From Mycobacterium sp. (GTDB lineage Bacteria > Actinomycetota > Actinomycetes > Mycobacteriales > Mycobacteriaceae): 64,000 nucleotides of DNA. The notes under the pieces are model-generated. The model saw nothing but the letters and a program-made list of their open reading frames with translations, made no database searches and had not been told where the DNA came from. The DNA lies in assembly GCA_018401645.1 (NCBI GenBank), contig JAGYKK010000002.1, positions 62,001-126,000 on the forward strand, written 5' to 3'. The position numbers and the translations under genes are program-made. The number at the start of each line of letters is the position of its first letter. Position 1 is the first letter of the stretch. This document shows, piece by piece, positions 37,968-48,113 of this stretch.

Positions 37968-40431
37968 TCAGGGGCGACGGTGCCGCGGATCGTCGGACTT
38001 CGGATCGACGACGTAGGACTCGCGGGCCCGGAATTCCGTCGACTCGTCGCCGACAATGTCGTCGTCGGGATGCTCACCGGTTGCCCGTTCCACCCACTCG
38101 ACCTCCCGGGTGCCCCGCTCGACGAACGTGGCCTCAACCTCGGTGGCCTTGCCCATCGAACGCCGGCTGACCGAAACCTCGTCCGCGTCGTGCTCGATGA
38201 CCCGCTCCACTCGCTTCTCGACGTACTTGTGGACGATCACCGGCTTCTCGACGACCACCTCGACGATCCGCTCGACGGGCTTCTCGACGATCTTCTCGAC
38301 CTCCCGGTACACCGGGCGCTCCACGATCCGCTCGACGACGGTCTCGACCGGCTGCTCGACGATCCGTTCTTCGACATACTCGACGTCGCGCTGGATGAGT
38401 TTTTCCACCAGTACCGGGTTGGTGACGGTCTTCTCGAGAACCCTCTCCACCGGGCGGTCGATGACCTTTTCGACGATGCGCGGCCGCTCGACGATCTTCT
38501 CGACGACGCGGTCAACGGGCTTGTCGATGACCTTCTCGATGACGTTGACCTTTTCGACGATCTTCTCCACGACGCGGTCGACGGGCCGCTCGATGACCTT
38601 CTCGACGATGTTGGGCTTTTCGACGATCTTTTCCACGACGCGGTCGACGGGCCGCTCGATGAGCTTCTCGACGATAAAAGGCTTTTCGACGATCTTTTCC
38701 ACGACGCGGTCGACGGGCCGCTCGATGACCTTCTCGACGATGTTGGGCTTTTCGACGATCTTTTCCACGACGCGGTCGACGGGCTTGTCGATGACCTTTT
38801 CGATGACGTTGACCTTCTCAACGACATTTGACGACGTTGGGCTTTTCGACGATCTTTTCCACGACGCGGTCGACGGGCTTGTCGATGACCTTTTCGATGA
38901 CGTTGACCTTCTCGACTGTCTTTTCCACGACGCGGTCGACGGGCTTGTCGATGACCTTCTCAATGATGTTGGGCTTTTCGACGATCTTTTCCACGACGCG
39001 GTCGACGGGCTTGTCGATGACCTTTTCGATGACGTTGACCTTCTCGACTGTCTTTTCCACGACGCGGTCGACGGGCCGCTCGACGATCTTCTCGATGATG
39101 TTGGGCTTTTCGACGATCTTCTCGAGCACGCGGTCGACGGGCCGCTCGATGATCTTCTCGATGATGTTGGGCTTCTCGACTATCTTCTCCACAATCCGGT
39201 CGACCGGCTTTTCCACTACCCGCTCGACGATCTGCTCGACGACGACCTCGACGATCTTCTCCACCACCTTGACCACGGGCTTCTCGACCGTGATCTCGAC
39301 GATGCGCTCCACTGGCTTCTCGACCGTCTTGTAGACGATCTTCTCGACCGGAACCTCGATGATCTTCTCGATGATCTTCTCGACCGGCTTCTCGACGACC
39401 TTGGTGATAATCCGGTCGACCGGCTTCCTCCACCACGCGCTCGACGAGCCGCCTGACCGGGATCTCGACCACCTTGTCGACGATGCTGACGACCGGCTGC
39501 TCGATCAGGCGCTGGACCGCCGTGACCGGCTTGTCAACGACGTTGTCCTGGATCTCGACGATAAGCCGCTCGATCAGCCGCTGAACGTCGACCGGACGGT
39601 CGGTGACCCTGTCGACAATCGAGACCACCAGCTTCTCGACCAGACGCTGCACCTCGACGGGCTTGTCGGTGATCTTGTCGATGATGTTGACGACCGGGCG
39701 TTCGATGTTGCGGCCGACTTGACTGGCTTTGTTGACGATCAGGCCGATGGCGGATGACTGGGCGCTTGGACGCCGCGGCCGACCTGACCGGCTTGTCGAC
39801 GATCGTGTCGACGACGGTGACGACCTGGGCGTCTGGACGCCAGGCCGACCTGGACCGGCTTGTCGACGATCGTGTCGACCACGGTGACGACCGGGCGTTC
39901 GACGCTGCGGGTGACCTTGACCGGCTTGTCGATGACCGTGTCGACGACGGTGACGACCGGGCGCTCGATGGAGCGGGTGACCTTGACCGGCTTGTCAACG
40001 ACCGTGTCGGCGACGGTGACGACGGGTCGCTCAATGGAGCGGGTGACCTTGATGGGCTTATCCACCACCTGGTCGACCACGGTGACCACCGGGCGCTCGA
40101 TGTTGCGGGTGACGCTGACCGGCTTATCCACCACACGGTCCTCGACGGTCACCACGGGCCGTTCCATCTGGCGCTGGACCTTGACCGGCTTGTCGACCAC
40201 CTGGTCGACCACGGTGACCACAGGGCGCTCGACCATCCGCGACACCTGGGCCGGCTTGTCGACGATCTTGTCGATGGTGTCGACGACCAGCCGCTCGATG
40301 GTCCGCTCAAGGGTGACCGGCTTGTCGACGATCTTCTCGACGGGCCGCTCCACGAGGCGTTGGACCGTGTAGGGCTTGTCGACGAAGTTCTCGACGACGT
40401 TGAGGGGTTGATTGAGATTCTTGTCAGCCAC
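37968..40431 (-). CDS. Long 22-residue-repeat protein (articulin/alveolin-like), several frameshifts
   Basis: About 820 codons on the minus strand. GTG start at 40431 ([20 protein letters not shown]) with AAAGGGAGC upstream; no signal peptide. Nearly all of it is a 22-residue unit. Near the N-terminus it reads [18 protein letters not shown] plus TRSI; further on, [20 protein letters not shown] plus IE. A non-repetitive tail follows ([20 protein letters not shown] and onward, ending DPRHRRP). The minus-strand frame has almost complete G/C at third positions, so the long plus-strand frames here are shadows. Frame changes occur near 39850, 39720, 39427 (extra G) and 38828. The V-P-V/E-K pattern recalls articulins and alveolins, cytoskeletal proteins of protists. 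Function unknown; probably cytoplasmic and polymer-forming by analogy. Confidence 0.8.
38230..40400 (-). repeat. 66-bp coding repeat array (22-residue units)
   Basis: About 30 degenerate copies of a 66-bp unit cover this span. Copies between 38560 and 39180 are nearly identical, in places as 132-bp double units that alternate KPNIIEK and KVNVIEK versions. There are no unique spacers, so this is a coding array and not a CRISPR. Such near-identical units are prone to recombination and to assembly collapse. Confidence 0.85.
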
Positions 40432-40773
40432 GGGGTGCTCCCTTTCGCGCGTCCTGGTTCGGCGCCGCGACGGTATCAGTCAAGTCGCGGTTGAGCCAAG
40501 TCCACATCCCGTTGCTAAAACTGCGCGCTGATGTTGAGACGCGAATTTGAGCAGCGGCCTGAGTCCAGCCAGGTCGTATGTGTATTCCGGTTAGGTTCCT
40601 AAAATTAGTCACACCGATGTTTGCCCTGCAAGGTTTTCGCGAAAGTTTTCACGATCGACCGTCGCCGTTCACTCGGGGAACTCCGCCCAAGCGCCTTTCC
40701 CACCCGCGTCAGTATCTCGGGACCCGCTGGTAGGTGCCCGCGCATCCGATCGGGCCCGTGGTAAGCCTGAGCA
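40432..40773. other. Divergent intergenic region between the repeat-protein gene and rarA
   Basis: About 340 bp with no gene. It holds the Shine-Dalgarno of the repeat-protein gene (near 40440) and presumably promoters for both directions. An AT-richer pocket (TTCCTAAAATTAGTCACACC at about 40595-40615) is the most promoter-like part, but I cannot assign -35/-10 pairs with confidence. Confidence 0.5.
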
Positions 40774-42114
40774 GTGTCCGACAGTCTTTTCGACCTGCCC
40801 GGCGACGGTGCCCGCACGCGTGTCGAACCGCCGGCCTCGGCGCCGCTGGCGGTCCGGATGCGCCCGGGTTCACTCGAGGAGGTCGTCGGTCAGCAGCACC
40901 TGCTCGGGCCGGGGTCACCGTTGCGTCGACTGGTCGAAGGCACCGGCGCGGCGTCGGTGATCCTCTACGGTCCGCCCGGCACCGGCAAGACCACCCTGGC
41001 CTCGTTGGTCTCTCATGCGACCGGTCGGCGATTCGAGGCGCTCTCAGCCCTGTCGGCTGGAGTCAAAGAAGTGCGAGCGGTCGTCGACGATGCGCGCCAG
41101 GCTCTCATCCGAGGCGAGCAGACCGTGCTGTTCATCGACGAGGTGCACCGGTTCTCCAAAACTCAACAGGACGCACTGCTGGCCGCGGTCGAGAATCGGG
41201 TGGTGCTGCTGGTGGCCGCTACTACGGAGAACCCCTCGTTCTCGGTGGTCGCTCCGCTGCTGTCGCGGTCATTGATCCTGCAACTGCACCCGTTGGGCCC
41301 CGACGACGTCCGGGCGGTGGTGCGCCGCGCCGTCACCGACCCGCGCGGGTTCGGCGGCGCGGTGGCCGTCGCGGACGATGCGGTGGAACTGCTGGTCACA
41401 TTGTCCGCCGGCGACGCCCGCCGAGCATTGACAGCCCTGGAGGTCGCGGCGGAGACCGCGGTGGCCGCCGATTCGGCGGTGACAGTCGAGATCGTCGAGC
41501 AGTCGCTGGATCAGGCGGCGGTTCGCTACGACCGGGACGGCGACCAGCACTACGACGTGATCAGCGCCTTCATCAAATCTATCCGGGGATCCGACGTCGA
41601 TGCGGCACTGCATTACCTGGCCCGCATGCTGGTGGCTGGGGAGGACCCCCGGTTCTTGGCGCGCCGCCTGATGATCCTGGCCAGCGAAGACATCGGAATG
41701 GCCGACCCGACTGCGCTGCTCACCGCCGTCGCGGCCGCGCAAACGGTGGCTATGATCGGTATGCCGGAAGCACAGTTGACCCTCGCGCAGGCCACCGTTC
41801 ACCTGGCCACCGCGCCGAAGTCCAATGCGGTCACCGCCGCACTGGCAGCGGCGAAGGCCGACATCCGGGCGGGCAGGGCCGGGTTGGTTCCCGCCGACCT
41901 GCGTGATGGTCACTACCCGGGTGCGGCCCTGCTCGGCCATGCCCGGGGCTACTCCTACCCACACGATGACCCGGACGGCGTCGTCGCCCAGCAGTATCCG
42001 CCGGATGAACTTCGCGACGTCGACTACTACCGGCCGAGTACCCACGGCGGCGAACGGGAGATCGCCGGCCGGGTGGAGAAACTCCGCGCCATCATCCGGC
42101 GCCGACGCTCTTGA
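40774..42114 (+). CDS. rarA: Replication-associated recombination protein RarA (MgsA-type AAA+ ATPase)
   Basis: 446-residue clamp-loader-like AAA+ ATPase acting at stalled forks. Walker [12 protein letters not shown], Walker [10 protein letters not shown], sensor-1 [10 protein letters not shown], then the C-terminal tetramerisation domain with [20 protein letters not shown] and [18 protein letters not shown] start gives [11 protein letters not shown], matching the H37Rv homologue Rv2559c. Confidence 0.94.
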   Translation: MSDSLFDLPGDGARTRVEPPASAPLAVRMRPGSLEEVVGQQHLLGPGSPLRRLVEGTGAASVILYGPPGTGKTTLASLVSHATGRRFEALSALSAGVKEVRAVVDDARQALIRGEQTVLFIDEVHRFSKTQQDALLAAVENRVVLLVAATTENPSFSVVAPLLSRSLILQLHPLGPDDVRAVVRRAVTDPRGFGGAVAVADDAVELLVTLSAGDARRALTALEVAAETAVAADSAVTVEIVEQSLDQAAVRYDRDGDQHYDVISAFIKSIRGSDVDAALHYLARMLVAGEDPRFLARRLMILASEDIGMADPTALLTAVAAAQTVAMIGMPEAQLTLAQATVHLATAPKSNAVTAALAAAKADIRAGRAGLVPADLRDGHYPGAALLGHARGYSYPHDDPDGVVAQQYPPDELRDVDYYRPSTHGGEREIAGRVEKLRAIIRRRRS

Positions 42115-42224
42115 CCAAAGCAGTTCGCGTGGGCCGGGAAAGCGGCTGAGCCTCCGGAGCGGGCCCGGCTGCCCGGTAATGTCTTGGATCGAGACGCACC
42201 GGCGCGTCCACGCCGACCTCGTCC

Positions 42225-42286
42225 GCGCACCGACACAAGCGCACCGAAACACCAGCGCACCGAGAACCAGGCGCACCGACACAAGG
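42225..42286 (+). repeat. Imperfect 14-16-bp direct repeats in the alaS leader
   Basis: Four copies beginning GCGCACCGA (42225, 42239, 42255, 42271), each followed by a variable CACAA/AACAC/GAACC tail. The array ends nine bases before the alaS start codon, next to its AAGGGA ribosome-binding sequence. The remaining spacer from rarA shows nothing clear. Confidence 0.8.
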
Positions 42287-42294
42287 GACCATTC

Positions 42295-45000
42295 GTGCAG
42301 ACCCACGAGATCAGGAAGCGGTTCCTCGATCACTTCGTCGCTGCCGGTCACCGTGAGGTGCCCAGCGCCTCCGTGATACTCGACGACCCCAATCTGCTGT
42401 TCGTCAACGCCGGAATGGTCCAGTTCGTACCGTTCTTCCTGGGCCAGCGCACGCCGCCGTTTGACACCGCCGTCAGCATCCAGAAGTGCATCCGCACCCC
42501 GGACATCGATGAGGTGGGCATCACCACCCGCCACAACACCTTCTTCCAGATGGCGGGCAACTTCTCCTTCGGCGACTACTTCAAACGGCGGGCGATCGAA
42601 CTGGCCTGGGAACTGTTGACCAGACCGATCGCCGAGGGCGGCTACGGGATGAACCCGGAAAGGCTCTGGGCCACGGTCTTCTACGACGACGACGAGGCCA
42701 TCGGCATCTGGCAGGACGTGGCGGGGCTTCCGCTGGAACGAATCCAACGCCGCGGAATGGCCGACAATTACTGGTCGATGGGAATTCCGGGCCCATGCGG
42801 GCCGTGCTCGGAGATTTATTACGACCGCGGTCCGGACTTCGGCGTCGAGGGCGGACCGGAGGCCAACGAGGACCGCTACATCGAGATCTGGAACCTGGTT
42901 TTCATGCAGAACGAGCGCGGCGAGGGCACCTCCAAGGAGGACTTCGAGATCCTCGGCCCACTGCCGCGCCAGAACATCGACACCGGCATGGGGGTCGAAC
43001 GGATCGCCTGCCTGCTGCAAGGCGTCGACAACGTGTACGAGATCGACCTACTGAGACCGATGATCGACGAGGTCATCCGGCGTGCGCCCCGCGGGTACGG
43101 CCTCGGTAATGCCGCCGACGACATTCGCTATCGGGTCATCGCCGACCACTCTCGCACCGCGGCGATCATCATCGCCGACGGCGTCACTCCCGCCAACGAA
43201 GGCCGCGGCTACGTGCTGCGGCGCCTGCTGCGCCGGATCGTCCGGGCCGCCAAGCTGCTCGGTATCGACTCCCCGATCGTCGGGGATCTGATGGCTCGGG
43301 TGCGCGATGCCATGGGTCCGTCCTACCCGGAGTTGGTCACCGACTTCGATCGGATCAACCGGATCGCGGTGGCCGAGGAGACCGCGTTCAACCGAACCCT
43401 GGTCTCGGGGTCGCGGCTGTTTTCCGACGCCGCCGCCGCCACCAGGTCCGCGGGAAAGACGATGTTGGGCGGATCGGAGGCGTTCGCTCTGCACGACACC
43501 TTCGGATTCCCGATCGAACTCACACTGGAGATGGCCGCAGAGGCCGGCCTGACGGTCGACGAACTCGGATTCCGGGAACTGATGGCCGAGCAGCGCCGCC
43601 GCGCCAAAACCGATGCCGCCGCCCGCAAACATGCCCATGCCGATCTGTCTGCGTTCCGCGAACTGGTGGATGCCGCCCCGACCGAATTCACCGGCTTCGA
43701 CGAGTTGAGTTCCCAGGCCAAGATTTTGGGTGTGTTCGTTGACGGCAAGAGGGTGCCGGTGGCGGCTCATCACCAGGGGCTGCACGCGCAGGCGGCGCCG
43801 CCGGAACGGGTTGAGATCGTGCTGGACCGCACGCCGCTGTACGCGGAGTCGGGCGGGCAGATCGCCGATATCGGCTCGATCAGCGGCACCGGCGGCAGCC
43901 GATCGGCCAAAGCCGCGGTCACGGATGTGCAGAAGATCGCCAAGACGTTATGGGTGCACCGGGTCAACGTCGAATCCGGCGAGTTCATCGAGGGTGACAC
44001 TGTCGTCGTCGACGTCGACTCGCAGTGGCGCCGCGGAGCGACCCAGGGCCACTCCGGAACGCATCTCGTACACGCCGCACTGCGGGAGATATTGGGTCCC
44101 AACGCCGTTCAGGCCGGATCACTTAACCGCCCCGGATATCTGCGCTTCGATTTCAATTGGCAGGGTCCACTCACCGAGGAGCAGCGTGGCCGGGTCGAGG
44201 TGGTCGCCAACGAGGCCGTCCAGGCCGATCACCCGGTGAACACCTTTCTCACCGGCATCGAGAGGGCCAAGTCGATGGGGGCGATGGCGCTCTTCGGCGA
44301 GCAGTACCCCGACGAGGTCAGGGTGGTGGAGATCGGCGGGCCGTTCTCGTTGGAACTCTGCGGCGGCACCCATGTGCGCAACTCGGCGCAGATCGGACCG
44401 ATCACCGTCCTCGGCGAGTCCTCGGTGGGCTCCGGCGTGCGTCGCGTCGAGGCGTATGTGGGCCTGGATTCGTTCCGCTACCTGGCCCGGGAACGTGCGC
44501 TGCTGGCCGGGGTGGCATCGAGCCTGAAGGTGCCCTCCGAGGAGGTTCCCGGCCGGGTCGCCGCACTGGTGGATCGGCTCAAGACCGCCGAAAAGGAGTT
44601 GGATCGGACGCGACTGGCCGAGGCTCGTACCGGCGCGGCGAATGCCATTTCCGGGGCGCAGCAGGTGGGTAAGGTCCGTCTCGTGGCGCAACGGATGGCG
44701 GCGGGGATGACCGCTGCTGATCTGCGTTCGCTGGTCGGGGACATCCGCGCTGGCCTCGGTTCCGAACCGGGTGTGGTGGTGCTGATCGCCGATGGCGGCA
44801 GCGCCGTGCCGTTCGTGGTGGCGGCGAACGAGGCCGCCCGCGACGCCGGCATTCGAGCTAATGACCTGATCGGGTGTGTGGCGACCGCGGTGGGCGGCAG
44901 AGGCGGCGGCAAGGCCGATCTGGCGCAGGGTTCGGGTTCTGACCCGAAGGGTATCGACGCCGCACTGGCCGCGGTCCACTCAGAACTGGCCCGGGGCTGA
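42295..45000 (+). CDS. alaS: Alanyl-tRNA synthetase
   Basis: Class IIc synthetase of 901 residues. The aminoacylation core begins [14 protein letters not shown] and holds [13 protein letters not shown] and [19 protein letters not shown]; the editing domain has the zinc-binding HSGTHL and CGGTHV; a C-terminal DHHA1-type domain ends the protein ([13 protein letters not shown]). GTG 42295 is chosen from this family N-terminus; the open frame continues upstream through the direct repeats. The gene is intact, in contrast with many neighbours. It leads ruvX-mltG-aroE, the conserved mycobacterial order. Confidence 0.96.
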   Translation: MQTHEIRKRFLDHFVAAGHREVPSASVILDDPNLLFVNAGMVQFVPFFLGQRTPPFDTAVSIQKCIRTPDIDEVGITTRHNTFFQMAGNFSFGDYFKRRAIELAWELLTRPIAEGGYGMNPERLWATVFYDDDEAIGIWQDVAGLPLERIQRRGMADNYWSMGIPGPCGPCSEIYYDRGPDFGVEGGPEANEDRYIEIWNLVFMQNERGEGTSKEDFEILGPLPRQNIDTGMGVERIACLLQGVDNVYEIDLLRPMIDEVIRRAPRGYGLGNAADDIRYRVIADHSRTAAIIIADGVTPANEGRGYVLRRLLRRIVRAAKLLGIDSPIVGDLMARVRDAMGPSYPELVTDFDRINRIAVAEETAFNRTLVSGSRLFSDAAAATRSAGKTMLGGSEAFALHDTFGFPIELTLEMAAEAGLTVDELGFRELMAEQRRRAKTDAAARKHAHADLSAFRELVDAAPTEFTGFDELSSQAKILGVFVDGKRVPVAAHHQGLHAQAAPPERVEIVLDRTPLYAESGGQIADIGSISGTGGSRSAKAAVTDVQKIAKTLWVHRVNVESGEFIEGDTVVVDVDSQWRRGATQGHSGTHLVHAALREILGPNAVQAGSLNRPGYLRFDFNWQGPLTEEQRGRVEVVANEAVQADHPVNTFLTGIERAKSMGAMALFGEQYPDEVRVVEIGGPFSLELCGGTHVRNSAQIGPITVLGESSVGSGVRRVEAYVGLDSFRYLARERALLAGVASSLKVPSEEVPGRVAALVDRLKTAEKELDRTRLAEARTGAANAISGAQQVGKVRLVAQRMAAGMTAADLRSLVGDIRAGLGSEPGVVVLIADGGSAVPFVVAANEAARDAGIRANDLIGCVATAVGGRGGGKADLAQGSGSDPKGIDAALAAVHSELARG

Positions 45001-45008
45001 CAGCGCAG

Positions 45009-45494
45009 ATGTCTGCACATGACGGTCTGCCCGACCGGCCGGGCGCAGACGATCCCGGCCGGGGTCGTCGGCTCGGCATCGACGTGGGCACGGTGCGCAT
45101 CGGGGTGGCGGTCAGTGACCCGGATGCCATCCTGGCCACGCCGGTGGAGACACTGCGCCGGGACCGTGGCGCGGCTCATCTACGCCGAATAGCGGCACTT
45201 GTTGAGGAACTGGCGGCGGTCGAGGTCGTCGTCGGGTTGCCCAGGACTCTGGCCGACCGGGCCGGATCGTCGGCCCTTGACGCTCTTCACGTGGCCGCGG
45301 CCATCGGTGAGCGGATCAGTCCGGTACCGGTGCGACTTGCCGACGAGCGACTGACTACCGTCAGCGCGGCGCGATCATTGCGGGAGGCAGGGGTGCGTGC
45401 CAAGGATCAACGGGGGATGATCGACCAGGTTGCCGCAGTGGCAATTCTGCAGGGCTGGCTTGACCAACGCCGGAACACGGCTAGGACCCCGTAA
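45009..45494 (+). CDS. ruvX: RuvX/YqgF-family putative Holliday junction resolvase
   Basis: 161-residue RNase H-fold nuclease. Motifs: [18 protein letters not shown] with the first acidic residue, [25 protein letters not shown], and the C-terminal [13 protein letters not shown]. YqgF proteins have been linked to 16S rRNA end processing as well as junction cleavage; the role is not decided here. Nine bases after alaS. Confidence 0.92.
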   Translation: MSAHDGLPDRPGADDPGRGRRLGIDVGTVRIGVAVSDPDAILATPVETLRRDRGAAHLRRIAALVEELAAVEVVVGLPRTLADRAGSSALDALHVAAAIGERISPVPVRLADERLTTVSAARSLREAGVRAKDQRGMIDQVAAVAILQGWLDQRRNTARTP

Positions 45495-45535
45495 TTGCGT
45501 GACCCCTTCAGAGAACGACCCACAAGAGAGTGAAC

Positions 45536-46768
45536 ATGCCTGAAGACCCACAACCAGAACGTGCGCACCCCGAGGCCGTCGGGGCTGCCAGACAGACCCG
45601 GGTGCAGCGGCGGGCGGGTGATCGCAAGGGCGGAATCGGTCGTTTCCTCGGGTTGCTCGGTCTGCTCGTCGCTGTCGTGCTCGGGGTCGTTCTGCTCGGC
45701 CCCAAGCTCTCCGGCGGACCCAAGCCGCCCAGTGATTTTGTCGGCGAGGGCAAAGAGGACATCGTCATCCAGGTCAACCCGGGGGACTCGGGATCGGTGA
45801 TCGCCCAGAACCTGGTGGACTCCGACGTCATCGCCGATGTCGGGGTCTTCATCTCCGCTGCTTCTGGCAATGCCGCGTTGGCCGCGATCCAGCCTGGTTT
45901 CTACCAGTTGCGAACCGAAATCCCGGCCGCCACCGCCGTGCAGAAGTTAACCGATCCGGGTTCCCGGGTCGGCAAACTCGTCATCCCGGAGGGCAAGCAA
46001 CTTGATGACATCACGGTCATCGGCAGCGATACGGTTTCCAAGGGGATCTTCACGTTGATTTCCGAAGCCAGTTGCGTCGATCTGAACGGCACCCGGAAAT
46101 GCGTTGCTGCGCAGGATCTCAATGCGGCGGCCGAGGAAGGGCCGCTGTCGTCGCTGAACGTTCCGGATTGGGCCACCGAGGGCGCCGGGGTGATGGGGCA
46201 GAGTCACCGGCGTCTCGAGGGGCTGATCGCTCCCGGAACCTGGAACATCGACCCCTCCGCCGCACCCAAGCAGATTCTTTCCAACCTCGTGGCGGAGAGC
46301 AGTGCGCACTACGTCAAGGGTGGCCTATTGGAAGCGGCCACGACGCTCAACATGTCTCCCTACGAGGTACTGATCGTGGGCTCGCTGGTGCAGAAAGAAG
46401 CTCAGCCCGTTGACTTCGCCAAGGTCGCCCGCGTCATTTACAACCGGCTGGCCAGCGATTACGACCGGCTGGAGTTCGACTCCACCGTCAACTACCCGCT
46501 GGCTCGCCAGGAAGTGGCCACCACCGACGAGGACCGCGCGACCGAGACGCCGTGGAACACCTACGCCATGCCTGGCCTGCCGGCCACCCCGATCTGCTCG
46601 CCGGGTGATGAGGCGTTGGCGGCAGCCGAACGCCCGGAACCGGGGGATTGGCTGTACTTCGTCACCATCAGTACCGACGGCACCACGCTCTTCACGGCCG
46701 ACTATCAGGAGCATCTGGCGAACCGCGAACTGGCGCTGAACAGTGGGGTGCTCGATTCCGGTCGGTGA
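45536..46768 (+). CDS. mltG: Endolytic murein transglycosylase MltG
   Basis: 410-residue membrane protein that cuts nascent glycan strands and helps terminate peptidoglycan elongation. A basic cytoplasmic head is followed by one membrane helix (FLGLLGLLVAVVLGVVLLG), a LysM-like domain (IVIQVNPGDSGSVIAQNLV) and the YceG domain with the catalytic Glu in VGSLVQKEAQ and FDSTVNYPL, NTYAMPGLPATPI. ATG 45536 is preferred to GTG 45530 on spacing. Confidence 0.93.
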   Translation: MPEDPQPERAHPEAVGAARQTRVQRRAGDRKGGIGRFLGLLGLLVAVVLGVVLLGPKLSGGPKPPSDFVGEGKEDIVIQVNPGDSGSVIAQNLVDSDVIADVGVFISAASGNAALAAIQPGFYQLRTEIPAATAVQKLTDPGSRVGKLVIPEGKQLDDITVIGSDTVSKGIFTLISEASCVDLNGTRKCVAAQDLNAAAEEGPLSSLNVPDWATEGAGVMGQSHRRLEGLIAPGTWNIDPSAAPKQILSNLVAESSAHYVKGGLLEAATTLNMSPYEVLIVGSLVQKEAQPVDFAKVARVIYNRLASDYDRLEFDSTVNYPLARQEVATTDEDRATETPWNTYAMPGLPATPICSPGDEALAAAERPEPGDWLYFVTISTDGTTLFTADYQEHLANRELALNSGVLDSGR

Positions 46769-47588
46769 AAACAGCGAACAGCCCATCCCCGCCGAGCCGG
46801 TACCGGCTCGGCGCGCGGCCGTCCTGGGTTCTCCGGTCGCGCATTCCCGCTCCCCGCAGTTGCATCTTGCCGCCTACCGGGCGCTGGGCTTGGCCGACTG
46901 GACCTATGACCGCATTGAGTGCTCGGCTGATCAATTGCCCTCAGTGGTAAGCGCTTTCGGCCCGGAGTGGGTCGGCGTGTCGGTGACCATGCCCGGAAAG
47001 TTCGCCGCATTGCGCTTCGCCACCGAACGAACCGAACGTGCGGAGTTGGTCGGCTCCGCGAACACCCTGGTGCGTGTCCCGAGCGGCTGGCGCGCCGACA
47101 ACACCGACATCGACGGGGTGGCCGGCGCCCTGGGCAACCGTGATGATCTGCGTCGGGCGATCATTCTCGGCTCGGGCGGAACTGCACCTTCGGCGGTCGT
47201 CGCTGGACTGGCGTCACCGAGATCACCGTGGCGGCCCGCACGGCCAAAAAGCCGCCAGGCTGTTGAGCTCGGATCCGCCCTGGGAGTCGACACCGGCTTC
47301 GGTGACCTCGCCGATCCCGGACTCTCCGCGGCGATCGGGCGGGCCGAGGTCCTGGTCAGCACAATCCCGGCCGACGCCGCCGCAGGATATGCATCGAGGT
47401 TCGCGGCCGTGCCATTGCTGCTGGACGCGATCTACGAGCCGTGGCCCACCCCTCTGGCGCAGGTGATCGGCGATTCCGGGGCCATCGTCGGCGGCCTGCA
47501 GATGTTGTTGCATCAGGCATTCAGTCAGGTCGAACAATTCACAGGCCGACAGGCACCGCGGCAGCAGATGGCGGCGGTCCTGGGTTAG
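46743..47588 (+). CDS. aroE: Shikimate dehydrogenase AroE, internally frame-shifted
   Basis: NADP-dependent enzyme reducing 3-dehydroshikimate. The substrate domain is clear: LGSPVAHSRSPQLHLAAYRA, VSVTMPGKFAA (catalytic Lys) and NTDIDGVAGAL; the cofactor loop is ILGSGGTAPSAVV. From about 47210 to 47270 the frame is disturbed: the expected VTEITVAARTAKKAARLL is encoded in two other frames, with an AAAAA run (one A short) at 47251-47255, then the original frame resumes as GSALGVDTGF. Overall length is near normal, so the shifts nearly compensate. The start is uncertain; GTG 46743 overlaps mltG, and a GTG at 46765 is in another frame. Confidence 0.88.
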   Translation: MGCSIPVGENSEQPIPAEPVPARRAAVLGSPVAHSRSPQLHLAAYRALGLADWTYDRIECSADQLPSVVSAFGPEWVGVSVTMPGKFAALRFATERTERAELVGSANTLVRVPSGWRADNTDIDGVAGALGNRDDLRRAIILGSGGTAPSAVVAGLASPRSPWRPARPKSRQAVELGSALGVDTGFGDLADPGLSAAIGRAEVLVSTIPADAAAGYASRFAAVPLLLDAIYEPWPTPLAQVIGDSGAIVGGLQMLLHQAFSQVEQFTGRQAPRQQMAAVLG

Positions 47589-47621
47589 CGTCGCCGACAT
47601 GGGTGGCGTAGGGCTGCTGGG

Positions 47622-48038
47622 TTGCGGACCGTCCTCGGATGGGCGGCGGCGTTGGTCGTGATGGACCTGCGGCACCGCCGATTGCCCAACCTGCTGACGC
47701 TGCCCGGCGCTGTGGCGATCCTTGCCGGTGCGGGTGCGGCCGGACTCGAATGTAATCCCGCGCTACTGGGCGGATTGGCCCTCAGCGGGCTTTACCTGTT
47801 AGTCCATCTGGCCGATCCCGGTGGACTGGGTGCCGGTGACGTCAAGTTGGCGTTGGCTCTGGGTGCACTGACCGGTGCCTTCGGATTTCCGGTGTGGGTC
47901 ATCGGCGCAGTTGGCGCCCCCGTGTTGACCGCCACTGCGGGCGGACTTGCGGTGCTGCGCCGGCGGAGCACACTGGTGCCGCACGGCCCGTCGATGTGTA
48001 TCGCGAGTCTGGCCGCGACCGGGCTGGCAGTCTTCTGA
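47622..48038 (+). CDS. Prepilin peptidase-like A24 family membrane protease
   Basis: 138-residue polytopic protein with the two aspartate motifs of type IV prepilin peptidases: DLRHRRLPN and GLGAGDVKLAL. It is a short form without the cysteine-rich methylase domain. It lies between aroE and aroC as Rv2551c does relative to aroE in H37Rv. The TTG at 47622 is not a strong start; an ATG at 47599 is in another frame, so a few N-terminal residues may be displaced by an indel. Confidence 0.85.
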   Translation: MRTVLGWAAALVVMDLRHRRLPNLLTLPGAVAILAGAGAAGLECNPALLGGLALSGLYLLVHLADPGGLGAGDVKLALALGALTGAFGFPVWVIGAVGAPVLTATAGGLAVLRRRSTLVPHGPSMCIASLAATGLAVF

Positions 48039-48113
48039 GTCCCGGTGGCGGCAGTCGGCCTCGTGCGGACCGTCGTATTGGGTACCGCGTCCCCGACATG
48101 GGAAGATAGTCTC

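Noticed and set aside
37980..39456. Long plus-strand frames across the repeat gene (Asp/Leu-rich and Ser/Thr-rich, up to 466 residues)
   Set aside because: The minus-strand frame has almost pure G/C third positions, a start with ribosome-binding site and a downstream terminator. The plus frames are open only because the repeat lacks stops on both strands.
38230..40400. CRISPR-like periodicity of about 66 bp
   Set aside because: Units are contiguous and all coding; there are no unique spacers, no leader and no cas genes.
42115..42294. T-box or other riboswitch before alaS (also checked before hisS and aspS)
   Set aside because: No T-box bulge sequence or terminator/antiterminator pair is visible; the alaS leader holds only short direct repeats.
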